Below are positions 36,643 through 46,215 of a DNA stretch of 64,000 nt, piece after piece. A program made the translations under genes and the position numbers. Within the stretch, counting starts at the first letter, position 1, and every line of letters begins with the position of its first letter. The stretch comes from Mesorhizobium sp. NZP2298. Lineage in GTDB: Bacteria > Pseudomonadota > Alphaproteobacteria > Rhizobiales > Rhizobiaceae. Where the stretch lies: contig NZ_CP033365.1 in NCBI RefSeq assembly GCF_013170825.1, positions 1,364,001 through 1,428,000 of the forward strand, in the 5' to 3' direction. The notes under the pieces are model-generated. The model saw only the letters and a list, made by a program, of their open reading frames with translations. It was not told where the DNA came from and did not search any database.

Positions 36643-36885
36643 TCAAAACGGCCGATACTTGGCTAAGGGCAGTCCGTTGCGCCTGACATAATCGTTCCAG
36701 CCTTCGATGGCTTGCTTGTTCTCTTCCTGCCATCGGCGCGTCTTTTCCGCTGCAATCACCTTGGCGATACCGGTCTCCGCGGCACGAGAGATGTCGATGC
36801 CTAATCCCTTGGCGTCTTCGAGCAGCTGCAAGCTGATCGATATCTTGACGGATTTTCGCTGAAGTTTGCGTTTCGATTGAAGCAT
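36643..36885 (-). CDS. CcdA-like antitoxin without an adjacent CcdB
   Basis: An 80-residue protein with a ribbon-helix-helix-like N-terminus (VKISISLQLLEDAKGLGIDI) and the CcdA C-terminal pattern WQEENKQAIEGWNDYVRRNG, which in CcdA wraps around the toxin. CcdB normally lies immediately downstream; here the next bases on the minus strand hold only a 42-base gap and then the end of the membrane protein gene. The ATG at 36885 is preceded by GAGGGCAACCCC. It may be a solitary antitoxin or a DNA-binding regulator. Confidence 0.72.
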   Translation of the reverse strand: MLQSKRKLQRKSVKISISLQLLEDAKGLGIDISRAAETGIAKVIAAEKTRRWQEENKQAIEGWNDYVRRNGLPLAKYRPF

Positions 36886-36937
36886 GGGGTTGCCCTCTAT
36901 GCGTCCAACATAGACGCATAACCTCGCAGGCACCCAA

Positions 36938-38758
36938 CTACCCCTCCATCTCCTCGCGCAGCATCTCCAGCTCCAGCCATTCTTCCTCGAGCGCGGCCAG
37001 CGTCGCGCGTTCCTTGTCGAGGGCGGCGATGGTCTTCTGGAACGAGGCCGGATCGCGCTCGTAATAGGCCGGGTCGGCGATGTTGTTCTCCAGCCGCGAG
37101 ATCGATGCGGTCACCGCCTCGATTTTCTTCGGGAGCGATTCCAGGGCGAATTTCTGCTTGAACGACAGTTTTTTCGCGGGCCCTTTTGGGGCTGCCGGTT
37201 CGCTTTTGCCTGCCGCTGGCGCATCGGCGGCTTCCGCCTTGGCACGCGCCTTGCGGTCGTCGAGCCTGGTGCCGCCGCGCTGCGCCAGCATGTCGGAATA
37301 GCCGCCGGCATATTCGACCCAGCGGCCGCCGCCGTCCGGCGCGATGATGCTGGTCACGGTGCGGTCGAGGAAATCACGGTCGTGGCTGACCAGGATGACG
37401 GTGCCGGCAAAACCAGCGACCAGTTCCTGCAGCAGTTCCAGCGTCTCCATGTCGAGATCGTTGGTCGGCTCATCGAGCACCAGCAGGTTTGCCGGCCGCG
37501 CCAGCACGCGCGCCAGGATCAGCCGCGCCCGCTCGCCGCCGGACAGTTCGCGCACCGGCGTGCGCGCCTGCTCCGGCTTGAACAGGAAATCCTTCATGTA
37601 GGAGACGACATGGCGCTGCTCGCCGTTGATGACGAGGTTCTCGCCGCGCCCGTCGGTGAGGTATTGCGCCAGCGTCTCCTGCGGGTCGACCGCCTCGCGC
37701 TTCTGGTCGAGCGTGGCGATTTCCAGATTGGTGCCGAGACGCACCGAGCCGGCATCCGGCGCCAATTCGCCGGTCAGCATCTTCAACAACGTCGTCTTGC
37801 CAGCGCCGTTCGGCCCGACGAGGCCAACACGGTCGCCACGCTGGATGCGGGTCGAGAACCCCTTGACCACGGTAAGGTCGCCAAAGCTCTTCTCGATGTT
37901 CTTCGCCTCGATCACCAGCTTGCCGGATTCGGCGGCATCGCTCGCCACCATGGTAGCGTTGCCTTCGGCGCCGCGATGGCCGCGGAAGCGCTGGCGCATG
38001 GTCTGCAGCTCGCCGAGGCGGCGCATGTTGCGCTTGCGCCGCGCCGTCACGCCATAGCGCAGCCAATGCTCCTCGCGCACGATCTGGCGGCCAAGCTTGT
38101 GTTGCTCGCGCTCTTCCTCCTCCAGGATGAGATCGCGCCATTCCTCGAAATGGCCGAAACCCTTGTCCAGCCTGCGGGTCTGGCCACGGTCGAGCCAGAC
38201 AGTGGCGCGCGACACGCGTTCGAGAAAGCGGCGGTCGTGCGAGATGACGATGAGCGCCGAAGAGGTGCGGACGAGCTCTTCTTCGAGCCATTCGATGACC
38301 GACAGGTCAAGATGGTTGGTCGGCTCGTCAAGCAGCAGAATGTCGGGTTCCGGCGCCATGACGCGGGCCAGGGCGGCGCGCCTGGCCTCGCCACCTGAGA
38401 GATCGCCCGGCCGCTCTTCGCCCGACAAGCCAAGATGCTCCATCAGATAGGAGGCGCGGTACGGATCGTCGGCGGGCCCGAGCCCCGCCTCGACATAGGC
38501 GCGCACGGTGGCGAAACCTTCCATGTCGGGCATCTGCGGCAGATAGCGGACGGTCGCGGAAGGTTGGCGGAAGACTTCGCCGTCCTGCGGCTCGATCAGG
38601 CCGGCGGCGATCTTCAGCAGCGTCGACTTGCCGGAGCCATTGCGGCCGACCAGCGCGATCTTGTCGCCGGCCGAAGCGGTCAAGGCGGCGCCGTCGAGCA
38701 GCGGCGTGCCGCCGAAGGTCAGTTTTATCCCATCGAGATTGAGAAGAGGCGGGGCCAT
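36938..38758 (-). CDS. ABC-F ATPase, Uup-like
   Basis: A 606-residue soluble protein with two ABC domains: Walker [13 protein letters not shown] and signature LSGGEARRAALARV with DEPTNHLD in the first, GPNGAGKTTLLK, LSGGERARLILARV and DEPTNDLD in the second. The linker between them (LILEEEEREQHKLGRQIVRE) and the C-terminal coiled coil (about 540-606; LPKKIEAVTASISRLENNIA) fit Uup, an ABC-F protein linked to ribosome or DNA-repair functions. No membrane domain is present. It is one base from the TPK gene, so they are coupled. Confidence 0.9.
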   Translation of the reverse strand: MAPPLLNLDGIKLTFGGTPLLDGAALTASAGDKIALVGRNGSGKSTLLKIAAGLIEPQDGEVFRQPSATVRYLPQMPDMEGFATVRAYVEAGLGPADDPYRASYLMEHLGLSGEERPGDLSGGEARRAALARVMAPEPDILLLDEPTNHLDLSVIEWLEEELVRTSSALIVISHDRRFLERVSRATVWLDRGQTRRLDKGFGHFEEWRDLILEEEEREQHKLGRQIVREEHWLRYGVTARRKRNMRRLGELQTMRQRFRGHRGAEGNATMVASDAAESGKLVIEAKNIEKSFGDLTVVKGFSTRIQRGDRVGLVGPNGAGKTTLLKMLTGELAPDAGSVRLGTNLEIATLDQKREAVDPQETLAQYLTDGRGENLVINGEQRHVVSYMKDFLFKPEQARTPVRELSGGERARLILARVLARPANLLVLDEPTNDLDMETLELLQELVAGFAGTVILVSHDRDFLDRTVTSIIAPDGGGRWVEYAGGYSDMLAQRGGTRLDDRKARAKAEAADAPAAGKSEPAAPKGPAKKLSFKQKFALESLPKKIEAVTASISRLENNIADPAYYERDPASFQKTIAALDKERATLAALEEEWLELEMLREEMEG

Positions 38759-38759
38759 G

Positions 38760-39419
38760 TCAGCTTTCGGGCAAAGGATAGGGATGGGCGAGCAGCAGCG
38801 CGCGGCCATGGCCGAGCGCGATGTCGAGGCGCCCTCCGGTTTCATCTAACTTGACCTCGTTGGAGATGGTCAGTGATGAGCCGAAGGCCACCTCGACCTG
38901 GTTCAGCGGCCATTTGGCTCCAGTGACGGTCAGGCCGGCAAGTTCCGAAAAGCCGAGGATCGAAAACAGCGTGCCGTCGGTATAGTCGAAGCCGGCCTTT
39001 CCCAACAGCAGGGGCACGCCTTCCTGGGCGCCGCTGGTCAGCAGCACCTCGGTTCCGGCCTCGGCCAGGCGCAGGGCGAGCGCCAGATGCAGAAAGGCAT
39101 GGTCGGCACGCTTGCCGCCGAACGCGCCCGCCAGCACAAGGCGGGTCGCTCCGCGCTCGAGTGCGGCGGCGATGGCAAGTTCGCCATCGGTCTTGTCTTT
39201 TTCCGCCGGGAAGGTCTGGCGAGGCACCGCGGCGAGGTCGTCCGGCAGATCGGCCGGCACTGAATCGAAATCACCCACCCACAGTTCCGGTACAAGGCCG
39301 AGCAGCCTGGCATGTCCGATACCGGCATCGGCGGCGATCACGCGCGAGCCCTCGATCTGGCGGTCGAGCCGGGGCGTGCGGATGAGATCGCCGCCAAGCA
39401 GGATGGTGAATGTGCTCAT
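38760..39419 (-). CDS. Thiamine pyrophosphokinase
   Basis: This enzyme transfers pyrophosphate from ATP to thiamine, giving TPP directly. The 219-residue protein has the TPK pattern: [29 protein letters not shown] with the metal acids, [16 protein letters not shown] and [20 protein letters not shown], then the C-terminal thiamine-binding beta domain ([14 protein letters not shown]). It is transcribed divergently from the riboswitch-controlled thiBPQ uptake operon, so imported thiamine can be activated at once. ATG 39419 was chosen over 39473 by family length. A gene symbol is not given because naming varies (thiN/tenA-linked names). Confidence 0.92.
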   Translation of the reverse strand: MSTFTILLGGDLIRTPRLDRQIEGSRVIAADAGIGHARLLGLVPELWVGDFDSVPADLPDDLAAVPRQTFPAEKDKTDGELAIAAALERGATRLVLAGAFGGKRADHAFLHLALALRLAEAGTEVLLTSGAQEGVPLLLGKAGFDYTDGTLFSILGFSELAGLTVTGAKWPLNQVEVAFGSSLTISNEVKLDETGGRLDIALGHGRALLLAHPYPLPES

Positions 39420-39503
39420 ATCTGGTGGCCTGTACCAGCCTGGCAGCGGAAACGGAAGGCGGCAAACTCCCACTTGCGCGGTTCCTCGGCCGGGCCTATG
39501 TGT

Positions 39504-39617
39504 CGAAACGCTCTAACGGGGTGCCGGACGCGATCTTTCGCGGACCGGCTGAGAGGCAGTCTCGCCAACCCGCTGAACCTGATCCGGTTTGTACCGGCGG
39601 AGGGATTAGACGTTTCG
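39504..39617 (+). promoter_or_regulatory. TPP riboswitch (THI element)
   Basis: The conserved parts are in the right order: closing stem CGAAACG (39504-39510) with CGTTTCG (39611-39617), ACGGGGTGC, the CTGAGAGG pyrimidine-sensor segment (39549-39556) and CTGAACCTGATCCGG with ACCGGCGGAGGGATT on the diphosphate side. It lies 48 bases before the thiB start, whose AAGGAGG (39654-39660) can be masked, so control of translation or of early termination is likely. Confidence 0.93.
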
Positions 39618-39665
39618 GACGGTCCGACGCCTCAATTCCTTGTCACGCGAACGAAGGAGGCGCCG

Positions 39666-40664
39666 ATGCGCACGCTCTTATACTCTCTAGTCTCAGCCGT
39701 GGTTGTTGCGTTGTCGGGGCCGGCCTTGGCCAAGGACAAGCTCACCGTCTACACCTATGAAAGCTTTACCGCCGACTGGGGTCCAGGTCCCGTGGTGAAG
39801 AAGGAATTCGAGGCCGAATGCGGCTGCGATGTCGAGTTCGTCTCGGTTGCCGATGGCGTGGCGCTGCTCAACCGCGTCAAGCTCGAAGGCGCGTCGACCA
39901 AGGCCGATATCGTGCTCGGCCTCGACACCAATCTAACCGCCGATGCCAAGGCCAGCGGGTTGTTCGCGCCGCACGGCGCGGTGAGCGACGTCAACGTGCC
40001 GGGCGGCTGGAGCGACGATACTTTCGTTCCATTCGACTACGGGTATTTCGCTGTCGTCTACGATACCGAGAAGCTGAAGAGCCCGCCCAAGAGCCTGAAG
40101 GACCTGGTCGAAGGCAGCGCCGACGACAAGATCGTCATCCAGGATCCGCGCACCTCGACGCCGGGCCTGGGCCTGTTGTTGTGGGTGAAGTCGGTCTATG
40201 GCGACAAGGCGCCGGAGGCCTGGGCCAAGCTCAAGGCCAAGGTGCTGACCGTGACGCCCGGCTGGAGCGAGGCCTATGGCCTGTTCACCAAGGGCGAAGC
40301 GCCGATGGTGCTGTCCTACACGACGTCGCCGGCCTATCACATGGTCGCCGAGAATACGCAGCGCTACCAGGCGGCTTCCTTTGAAGAGGGCGAATACCTG
40401 CAGATCGAGGTCGCCGGCATCACCACGACCGGAGCCAAGAACCCGCTGGCGGCAAAGTTCATCGCCTTCATGACCGGACCGAAATTCCAGGACGCCATCC
40501 CCGAGACCAACTGGATGTTCCCGGCCGGCAAGACCGACAAGCCGCTCAACCCGGCCTTCGACAAGCTTGTCAAGCCGACCAAGACCTTGCTGTTCAGCCC
40601 GGAGGAGGTCGCGGCCAACCGCAAGGCCTGGGTCGATGAATGGCTGGCGGTGATGAGCAAGTAG
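39666..40664 (+). CDS. thiB: Thiamine ABC transporter substrate-binding protein ThiB
   Basis: A 332-residue periplasmic binding protein with a signal peptide ([19 protein letters not shown]) and the ThiB pattern: [57 protein letters not shown] and [20 protein letters not shown]. In family structures the tyrosine/tryptophan residues stack on the thiamine ring. It belongs to an operon with thiP and thiQ, although a palindromic repeat of about 160 bases lies between thiB and thiP. TPP feedback comes from the leader riboswitch. Confidence 0.95.
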   Translation: MRTLLYSLVSAVVVALSGPALAKDKLTVYTYESFTADWGPGPVVKKEFEAECGCDVEFVSVADGVALLNRVKLEGASTKADIVLGLDTNLTADAKASGLFAPHGAVSDVNVPGGWSDDTFVPFDYGYFAVVYDTEKLKSPPKSLKDLVEGSADDKIVIQDPRTSTPGLGLLLWVKSVYGDKAPEAWAKLKAKVLTVTPGWSEAYGLFTKGEAPMVLSYTTSPAYHMVAENTQRYQAASFEEGEYLQIEVAGITTTGAKNPLAAKFIAFMTGPKFQDAIPETNWMFPAGKTDKPLNPAFDKLVKPTKTLLFSPEEVAANRKAWVDEWLAVMSK

Positions 40665-40698
40665 ATTGGCCGTATGATCGAAAGATGATTGCTCTACG

Positions 40699-40859
40699 GC
40701 GCCCCCCTCTGTCCTGCCGGACATCTCCCCCACAAGGGGGGAGATCGGATGCCATCGGTGATTTCGCCAATCGCCGACGCAGCGGGTATGAGCGGGGCGC
40801 GGAAACTGCCAAACTCCCCCCTCGTGAGGGAGTTGTCCGGCAGGACAGAGGGGGGCGCG
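40699..40859. repeat. RIME-like palindromic repeat inside the thiBPQ operon
   Basis: Inverted arms of nearly 48 bp: on the left GGCGCCCCCCTCTGTCCTGC followed by CGG ACATCTCCC, and on the right the reverse complement with few mismatches; the arm inner parts can also fold (CTCCCCC/GGGGGAG). The CCTGCCGG core is shared with the element at 23740-23914. It separates thiB from thiP by 237 bases and may lower expression of the permease genes. Confidence 0.75.
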
Positions 40860-40901
40860 AAGGAACGCGACGCTCGCTAGAGGCCTTCTTGGTGGTCCAG
40901 C

Positions 40902-42518
40902 GTGCAGCGCGCTGACTCCCGCATCACGGCCGGCATTGCCGCACTCGTCGCGATCACATTGCTGATCGGCGGAGCGTTTGCCGGCCTGCTCGTTGAAGGC
41001 GCTCATGACTTCTCGGGCGCATGGGCAGCCTTCGATTTTTACCTCTTGCGCGTTGTCCGCTTCACGCTCTGGCAGGCAATCCTTTCGACGCTGCTTTCGG
41101 TTATCCCGGCACTCTTCGTTGCACGCGCCCTGTCGCGGCATCCGCGCTTCTTCGGCCGCGCCTTCATCCTGCAGCTCTTTGCCGTGCCACTGGCGCTGCC
41201 GGCGATCGTCGCGGCGCTCGGCATCCTGGCGCTCTACGGTCGCGCCGGCTACCTCGCCGGGCTGTTCAGCGCGATTGGCGGCCGAGGCTGGCCTGGTATT
41301 TACGGCCTGTCCGGCATTCTCGTTGCCCATGTCTTCTTCAATCTACCGCTTAGTGTGCGACTGTTGCTCGAGGCGCTGCAGACCATTCCCGCCGACCAGT
41401 GGCGGCTGGCGAGCCAGCTCGGCATGGGTGCGCGGCCGGCGTTCCGGCTGATCGAATGGCCGACGCTGCGCGCCGCTCTGCCCGGCGTCGCCGGGCTGGT
41501 CTTCATGCTCTGCATCACCTCCTTCACCATCGTGCTGACACTTGGCGGTGGGCCGGCCGCGACGACGCTGGAGGTCGGCATCTATCAGGCGCTGCGCTTC
41601 GATTTCGATCCCGCGCGCGCGGTCGCCCTGACATTGCTGCAGATCGCCCTGACCTTTGTCGTGGTGCTGGCGCTGACTCGACTTGGCGGAAATGTCGTCG
41701 GCGACACCAACCTGCCCGTCGCGCCGCGCCGCTATCTCTCCATCAACGGGACGGAGGCGTCGCTCAACGCCGTGCTCATCGTGTTGGCACTGCTGTTCGT
41801 TGTCGGGCCGATGGCCGCGACCGTGGTCGCCGGTTTGGGCGCCGATCTCAGCCGGCTGGCAGGCGAGGCCACGGTCCGGCAAGCGACACTGACCAGCGCG
41901 GTGCTCGCTTTCCTGTCGGCGCTGCTTTCGGTGATGCTGTCGCTGGCGCTCACCATGGCGCGGCGAGCGCTGGCGCTGAGCCGCCGCGCCGGGCCAAGGA
42001 CATTGCTTGAGCATGCAACCGACACTGGGGCGGGGTTTGTACTGGTCGTGCCACCCATCGTCATCGGCGCCGGCTGGTTCCTGTTGCTGCGCCGTGCCGG
42101 CGATGTCTTCGCCATTGCCCCGGTGATGGTTGTCACCGTCAATGCCGTCATGGCGATGCCGTTCGCGCTGCGCGCCGTCCGCCCCGCCTATGACGCGGCG
42201 AGCGAGCGTCACGAACGGCTCTGCGCGCAGCTCGGCATTGCCGGCTGGGCGAGGCTGCGGCTGGTCGACTGGCCATCACTGCGGCGTCCGCTCGCCACCG
42301 CTTTTGCTTTCGCCATGGCACTTTCGCTCGGCGATCTCGGCGTGATCGCGCTGTTCGGCAGTGATTCCGTGCAGACCTTGCCCTACCTTCTCCTGGCGCG
42401 CATGGGCAGCTACCGCACCGAGGACGCCGCCGGCCTGGCGCTGTTGCTTGGCTTCGTCTGCCTCGCATTGGTGCTGGCCGCGGATTGGCTCGGCAGGGAA
42501 AAGGTCGGCAATGTCTGA
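40902..42518 (+). CDS. thiP: Thiamine ABC transporter permease ThiP
   Basis: The 538-residue protein has two fused permease halves with about twelve helices; each half has an EAA loop for the ATPase ([20 protein letters not shown] in the first, [20 protein letters not shown] in the second). It is the membrane channel for thiamine entering via ThiB. The start is a GTG at 40902, with no close Shine-Dalgarno motif seen, so the start is less certain. It overlaps thiQ by eight bases. Confidence 0.93.
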   Translation: MQRADSRITAGIAALVAITLLIGGAFAGLLVEGAHDFSGAWAAFDFYLLRVVRFTLWQAILSTLLSVIPALFVARALSRHPRFFGRAFILQLFAVPLALPAIVAALGILALYGRAGYLAGLFSAIGGRGWPGIYGLSGILVAHVFFNLPLSVRLLLEALQTIPADQWRLASQLGMGARPAFRLIEWPTLRAALPGVAGLVFMLCITSFTIVLTLGGGPAATTLEVGIYQALRFDFDPARAVALTLLQIALTFVVVLALTRLGGNVVGDTNLPVAPRRYLSINGTEASLNAVLIVLALLFVVGPMAATVVAGLGADLSRLAGEATVRQATLTSAVLAFLSALLSVMLSLALTMARRALALSRRAGPRTLLEHATDTGAGFVLVVPPIVIGAGWFLLLRRAGDVFAIAPVMVVTVNAVMAMPFALRAVRPAYDAASERHERLCAQLGIAGWARLRLVDWPSLRRPLATAFAFAMALSLGDLGVIALFGSDSVQTLPYLLLARMGSYRTEDAAGLALLLGFVCLALVLAADWLGREKVGNV

Positions 42519-43287
42519 TGGGGCAATGGACAGGAAGGGCGTTCCGGTGTGGCTAGACAAGGTTTCGTTCAGCTATGGCGAGGCCCCGCTCGCCTTCGAT
42601 GTCGCGTTCGCCGCAGCGGAAATCACCGCCATCATGGGGCCGAGTGGTTCGGGCAAGTCGACGCTGCTCAACCTCATCGCCGGGTTCGAGACGCCGTTGT
42701 CCGGCCGCGTGCTGATCGGCGGGGCCGATGTCGGCGCCGCGCCACCGGCCGAACGGCCAGTGTCGATGGTGTTCCAGGAAAACAACCTTTTCGCCCATCT
42801 TTCCGTCGAGCAGAATGTCGGGCTGGGTCGCTCGCCGTCGCTGCGGCTGACCGAAGCGGACCGCGCCGATATCGCCGGGGCGCTTGCCCGCACAGGTCTT
42901 GGCGGCAAGGAAAAACGCTTGCCGCGCGAACTCTCCGGCGGCGAGCGCCAGCGTGTTGCCCTGGCCCGCGTGCTGGTGCGCGATCGCCCAGTGCTTTTGC
43001 TAGACGAGCCCTTCGCTTCGCTCGGGCCGGCCTTGCGCGACGACATGCTCGATCTGGTCGCCGGTGTGCATGCGGAGCGCGGCATGACGGTGCTGTTCGT
43101 CACGCACCAGCCGGAGGACGCCCGTCGCATCGGCCAGAATGTGGTGTTTCTGGACAATGGCATTGTGGCGGCCACCGGCAGCGCGGGCGATTTCTTTGCC
43201 GGGGCTGGTCCCGACGCCTTTCGGCGCTATATCGGTGCCAGTGCCGGGAATGCCGTATCACGAGATATTGCCCGGAAGCGGACATAA
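42511..43287 (+). CDS. thiQ: Thiamine ABC transporter ATPase ThiQ
   Basis: The 258-residue ATPase has Walker [13 protein letters not shown]-loop [12 protein letters not shown], signature [14 protein letters not shown], Walker [12 protein letters not shown] and the switch His in [10 protein letters not shown]. It powers the ThiBP importer. ATG 42511 overlaps the end of thiP (stop at 42518), a sign of coupling; ATG 42526 is an alternative. A strong stem-loop lies about 100 bases after its stop. Confidence 0.95.
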   Translation: MSDGAMDRKGVPVWLDKVSFSYGEAPLAFDVAFAAAEITAIMGPSGSGKSTLLNLIAGFETPLSGRVLIGGADVGAAPPAERPVSMVFQENNLFAHLSVEQNVGLGRSPSLRLTEADRADIAGALARTGLGGKEKRLPRELSGGERQRVALARVLVRDRPVLLLDEPFASLGPALRDDMLDLVAGVHAERGMTVLFVTHQPEDARRIGQNVVFLDNGIVAATGSAGDFFAGAGPDAFRRYIGASAGNAVSRDIARKRT

Positions 43288-43389
43288 TTTACGGTCAAAC
43301 CGGCATCAGGCGATGGGGCGCTTGCTTGCCATGGCAGAAGTAGTGTGGCTAGGTCCGCCCTACTTGTCCGGCACAAGCCGTGATTTGCC

Positions 43390-43448
43390 TACAGCATCCG
43401 CCACACGTCCGGAGGGACGCGTGGCGGATGCTGTAGAAGTTTGTTTTT
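43390..43448 (+). terminator. Very long stem-loop downstream of thiQ
   Basis: TACAGCATCCGCCAC (43390-43404) and its exact complement (43421-43435) pair over 15 bp, and the interior CGTCC/GGACG continues the stem to a four-base loop. A T-rich tract (GTTTGTTTTT) follows. It is the likely end of the thiBPQ transcript, although the stem is much longer than usual. Confidence 0.6.
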
Positions 43449-43449
43449 G

Positions 43450-43497
43450 CGCATGACAGGTTCCGAAGATCGCCCCCGATTTTCGTGATCATGCGCC
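43450..43497. repeat. GATCATGCGC-type palindrome before the M48 protease gene
   Basis: GCGCATGA (43450-43457) and TCATGCGC (43490-43497) are perfect inverted ends, with GATTTTCGTGATCATGC resembling the inner part of the repeat at 12932-13004. It is only 49 bases before the protease start and could sit in its leader. Confidence 0.5.
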
Positions 43498-43545
43498 GGG
43501 ACCTGAAAGGAAGCCGTTCTGGCGATCGGCGTTGACAAGCTGCGA

Positions 43546-45015
43546 ATGAATCCGCTGGCGCGCTTTGTGGCGCTGGCCGGCTTTGCCGTGGCGCTTGCAA
43601 GCTGCCAGATGTTCACGCCTCCGGAAGTCCAGGAATCCGGCTTCCAGCCGTCCGACAAGCCGATCACGGTCGACAATGTCGCCGCCAACAACAAACTCGC
43701 GGAACTCGCCAAGGCGCAGCATCCGCGCATTCTGGCCACCTATGGCGGCGAGTATTCCGATCCCAAGCTCGAGCGCATGGTCGCCAAGGTGGTCGGCAAT
43801 CTGACCGTTGTGTCGGCGAACCCGACCCAGACCTACCGCATCACCATCCTCAACTCGCCCAACGTCAACGCCTTCGCGCTGCCGGGCGGCTATCTCTACA
43901 TCACGCGCGGGCTGCTGGCGCTGGCCAATGATTCGTCCGAGCTCGCCGCCGTCATCGCGCATGAGATGGGTCACGTCACCGCCAATCACGGCCTGCAGCG
44001 CCAGCAGCTCGAGGCCGAGGAAGGCCTGGCGACCAAGGTGGTCTCGGATGTGCTGGGTGACAGCCCGACCGCCAAGGCGGCACTGATCCGTGGCAAGCTC
44101 AGGCTTGCTCAGTTCTCGCGTAACCAGGAGCTGGAGGCCGACGCCATCGGCATCAAGTCGATCGGCGAAGCCGGCTACGATCCCTATGCCGCCGGCCGCT
44201 TCCTGCAGTCGATGTCGGCCTATACCGATTTCCGGTCGATCAGCGGTGCCACCGATGCCAGCCTCGACTTCCTGGCCACGCATCCCAACACGCCGCAGCG
44301 CATCGACCTGGCGCAGCGCCATGCCCGCCAGTTCGGCGCACCCGGCGTCGGCACGCGCGACCGCGATTCCTTCCTCGCCGGCATCGACGGCCTGCTCTAC
44401 GGCGATACGCCGGAGGAAGGCTATGTTCGCGGCGAGACCTTCCTGCATCCGGGGCTTGGCGTGTCGTTCACGGTACCGGACGGCTTCATCATCGACAATT
44501 CGGCGGCAGCGGTGACGGCGACCGGACCGGGCGACATCGCGATCCGCTTCGACGGCGTTTCGATCGACAAGAACCGCGCCTTGACCGACTATATCAGAAG
44601 CGGCTGGGTGGCTGGCCTCGACGACAGCACGGTCAAGCAGGAAACCATCAACGGCAACGAGGCGGCGACCGCGCATGCCGGCGCCGAAGGCTGGCAGTTC
44701 GACATCGCGGTGATCCGCGCCGGCGGCCAGGTCTACCGGCTGCTGACCGCGGCACCCTCGGCCAGCACCTCGCTGGATTCTGTCGCGCGCTCGGTCAGCG
44801 GCTCGTTCCGTATCCTGAGCGCCGCGGAGAAGGCAGCCTTGAAACCGCTGCATATCCGCGTGCTCACCGTGCAGCCGGGCCAGACCATGGGCACGCTCGC
44901 CGCGCAGATGGTCGGCGTCGACCGCAAGCTCGACCTGTTCCGGGTGCTCAATGCGCTGTCGCCGGGGGCCGCGGTTTCGGCCGGCGACAAGGTCAAGATC
45001 GTCACCGACAAATAA
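43546..45015 (+). CDS. M48-family metalloprotease lipoprotein (BepA/YfgC-like)
   Basis: The 489-residue precursor has a lipobox (VALASCQ, Cys20) and the M48 zinc motif HEMGH at about residues 139-143 in VIAHEMGHVTANHG, with the downstream glutamate in NQELEADAIGIKSIGEAGYD. BepA-type proteins check assembly of outer membrane proteins such as LptD and cut misfolded ones. The C-terminal part (about 250-489) has an extra domain ending in a LysM-like segment (VQPGQTMGTLAAQMVGVDRK), which may bind peptidoglycan. No TPRs were recognised, unlike BepA. Confidence 0.85.
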   Translation: MNPLARFVALAGFAVALASCQMFTPPEVQESGFQPSDKPITVDNVAANNKLAELAKAQHPRILATYGGEYSDPKLERMVAKVVGNLTVVSANPTQTYRITILNSPNVNAFALPGGYLYITRGLLALANDSSELAAVIAHEMGHVTANHGLQRQQLEAEEGLATKVVSDVLGDSPTAKAALIRGKLRLAQFSRNQELEADAIGIKSIGEAGYDPYAAGRFLQSMSAYTDFRSISGATDASLDFLATHPNTPQRIDLAQRHARQFGAPGVGTRDRDSFLAGIDGLLYGDTPEEGYVRGETFLHPGLGVSFTVPDGFIIDNSAAAVTATGPGDIAIRFDGVSIDKNRALTDYIRSGWVAGLDDSTVKQETINGNEAATAHAGAEGWQFDIAVIRAGGQVYRLLTAAPSASTSLDSVARSVSGSFRILSAAEKAALKPLHIRVLTVQPGQTMGTLAAQMVGVDRKLDLFRVLNALSPGAAVSAGDKVKIVTDK

Positions 45016-45030
45016 GCCGGTCGCGCGGGA

Positions 45031-45894
45031 TCAGGCGGCTGTCGCCAGAAACTCCGGATTCTGCTTCACCAGCGCGACCTTGAGCTTTTCCATGGCGCGC
45101 GCCTCGATCTGGCGGACGCGTTCCTTGGAAATGCCAAGCGTCTCGCCAAGCGCCTCGAGCGTGGCGCCCTCGTCGTTCAGCCGGCGCTCCTCGATGATCC
45201 TCAGTTCGCGTGCGTTGAGCGCGCGCAGTGCCTCTCGCAGCCAGAGCGAGCGGCGCGCGACGTCGATCTTGTCGCCAACGATCTCGTCGGGCAGCGGATC
45301 CTCCGACACCAGGAAGTCCATGCGCTCGGTGCCGCCCGAATCGTCGGCTAGCGGCATGTTGAGCGAGGAGTCGGGTGCCGACAGCCGCGAATCCATCATC
45401 GCCACATCAGCCTCGGAAACGCCAAGTGCAACCGAAACTTCGCGGTAGAGAGTTGTGTTGGAGAGTGGCTCCGCGCCGTTCGCCAGCCGGGCGCGCAGGC
45501 GCCGCAGGTTGAAGAACAAGGCCTTTTGCGCCGAGCTGGTGCCGCCGCGCACGATCGACCAGTTGCGCAGGATGTAGTCCTGCATCGAGGCGCGGATCCA
45601 CCACGTCGCATAGGTCGAAAACCGCACTTCGCGTTCCGGCTCGAAGCGGGCGGCGGCCTCGAGCAGGCCGACATGGCCTTCCTGGATCAGGTCGCCGAGC
45701 GGCAGGCCGTAGTGGCGGAATTTCGAGGCCATGGAAATGACCAGCCGCATGTGGGCGACGGTGATGCAGTGCAACGCGTTCTGGTCGCTGTCTTCCTTCC
45801 AGAGCAAGGCCAGCCGATGTTCCTCATCCCGCTCGAGATAGGGGGCCTTCATCGCCGCGCGGACCATGATCCGTCCTGCCGTGTCTTCCATCAT
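45031..45894 (-). CDS. rpoH: RNA polymerase sigma factor RpoH (sigma-32 family)
   Basis: The 287-residue sigma factor has region 2 (LVISMASKFRHYGLPLGDLI, then FSTYATWWIRASMQDYILRN), and region 4 (ALRALNARELRIIEERRL, then ISKERVRQIEARAMEKLKVAL) for -10 and -35 recognition, and lacks the long region 1.1 and non-conserved parts of RpoD. Rhizobia typically carry two RpoH copies; this one resembles the RpoH2 kind by eye (QDYILRNWSIVRGG) but the assignment is uncertain. It directs heat-shock or oxidative-stress genes. The ATG at 45894 or the next codon both fit. Confidence 0.9.
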   Translation of the reverse strand: MMEDTAGRIMVRAAMKAPYLERDEEHRLALLWKEDSDQNALHCITVAHMRLVISMASKFRHYGLPLGDLIQEGHVGLLEAAARFEPEREVRFSTYATWWIRASMQDYILRNWSIVRGGTSSAQKALFFNLRRLRARLANGAEPLSNTTLYREVSVALGVSEADVAMMDSRLSAPDSSLNMPLADDSGGTERMDFLVSEDPLPDEIVGDKIDVARRSLWLREALRALNARELRIIEERRLNDEGATLEALGETLGISKERVRQIEARAMEKLKVALVKQNPEFLATAA

Positions 45895-46215
45895 GAGGCG
45901 CTCCCTGGTTCAGGCGATACGACTTGCGAACTTGGCAGGGCACCGGTTGAAATCGCGGCGTCGCGCCCTAGAACAGCCAAAACTGCCATGCGCGAGAAAG
46001 GTTCCGCCCGCGCGGGCGGGGGAGTGACGCTGCCGAGGCGATTTTTAAACCGTCACCAGGAAGCCTTGGTTCCTGCAAAAAATCCCCTTTTGAGCATGAG
46101 GTTTCGGAGATTCTTTGTTTTTGAAATTTTGTTCCTTATTCTTTCTGTCTGCATCTGTCATTTTCCAACCCACACAACAGGCCGGATTTCAGGCCAAGGA
46201 CGGGATCACAAAAAG
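45895..46215. other. Intergenic gap between rpoH and the ABC transporter genes
   Basis: No gene is supported. It contains the leaders of both divergent genes, an AT-rich tract (about 46070-46160) and one modest stem (CAGGAA/TTCCTG near 46060). No specific operator or riboswitch was recognised. Confidence 0.45.
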
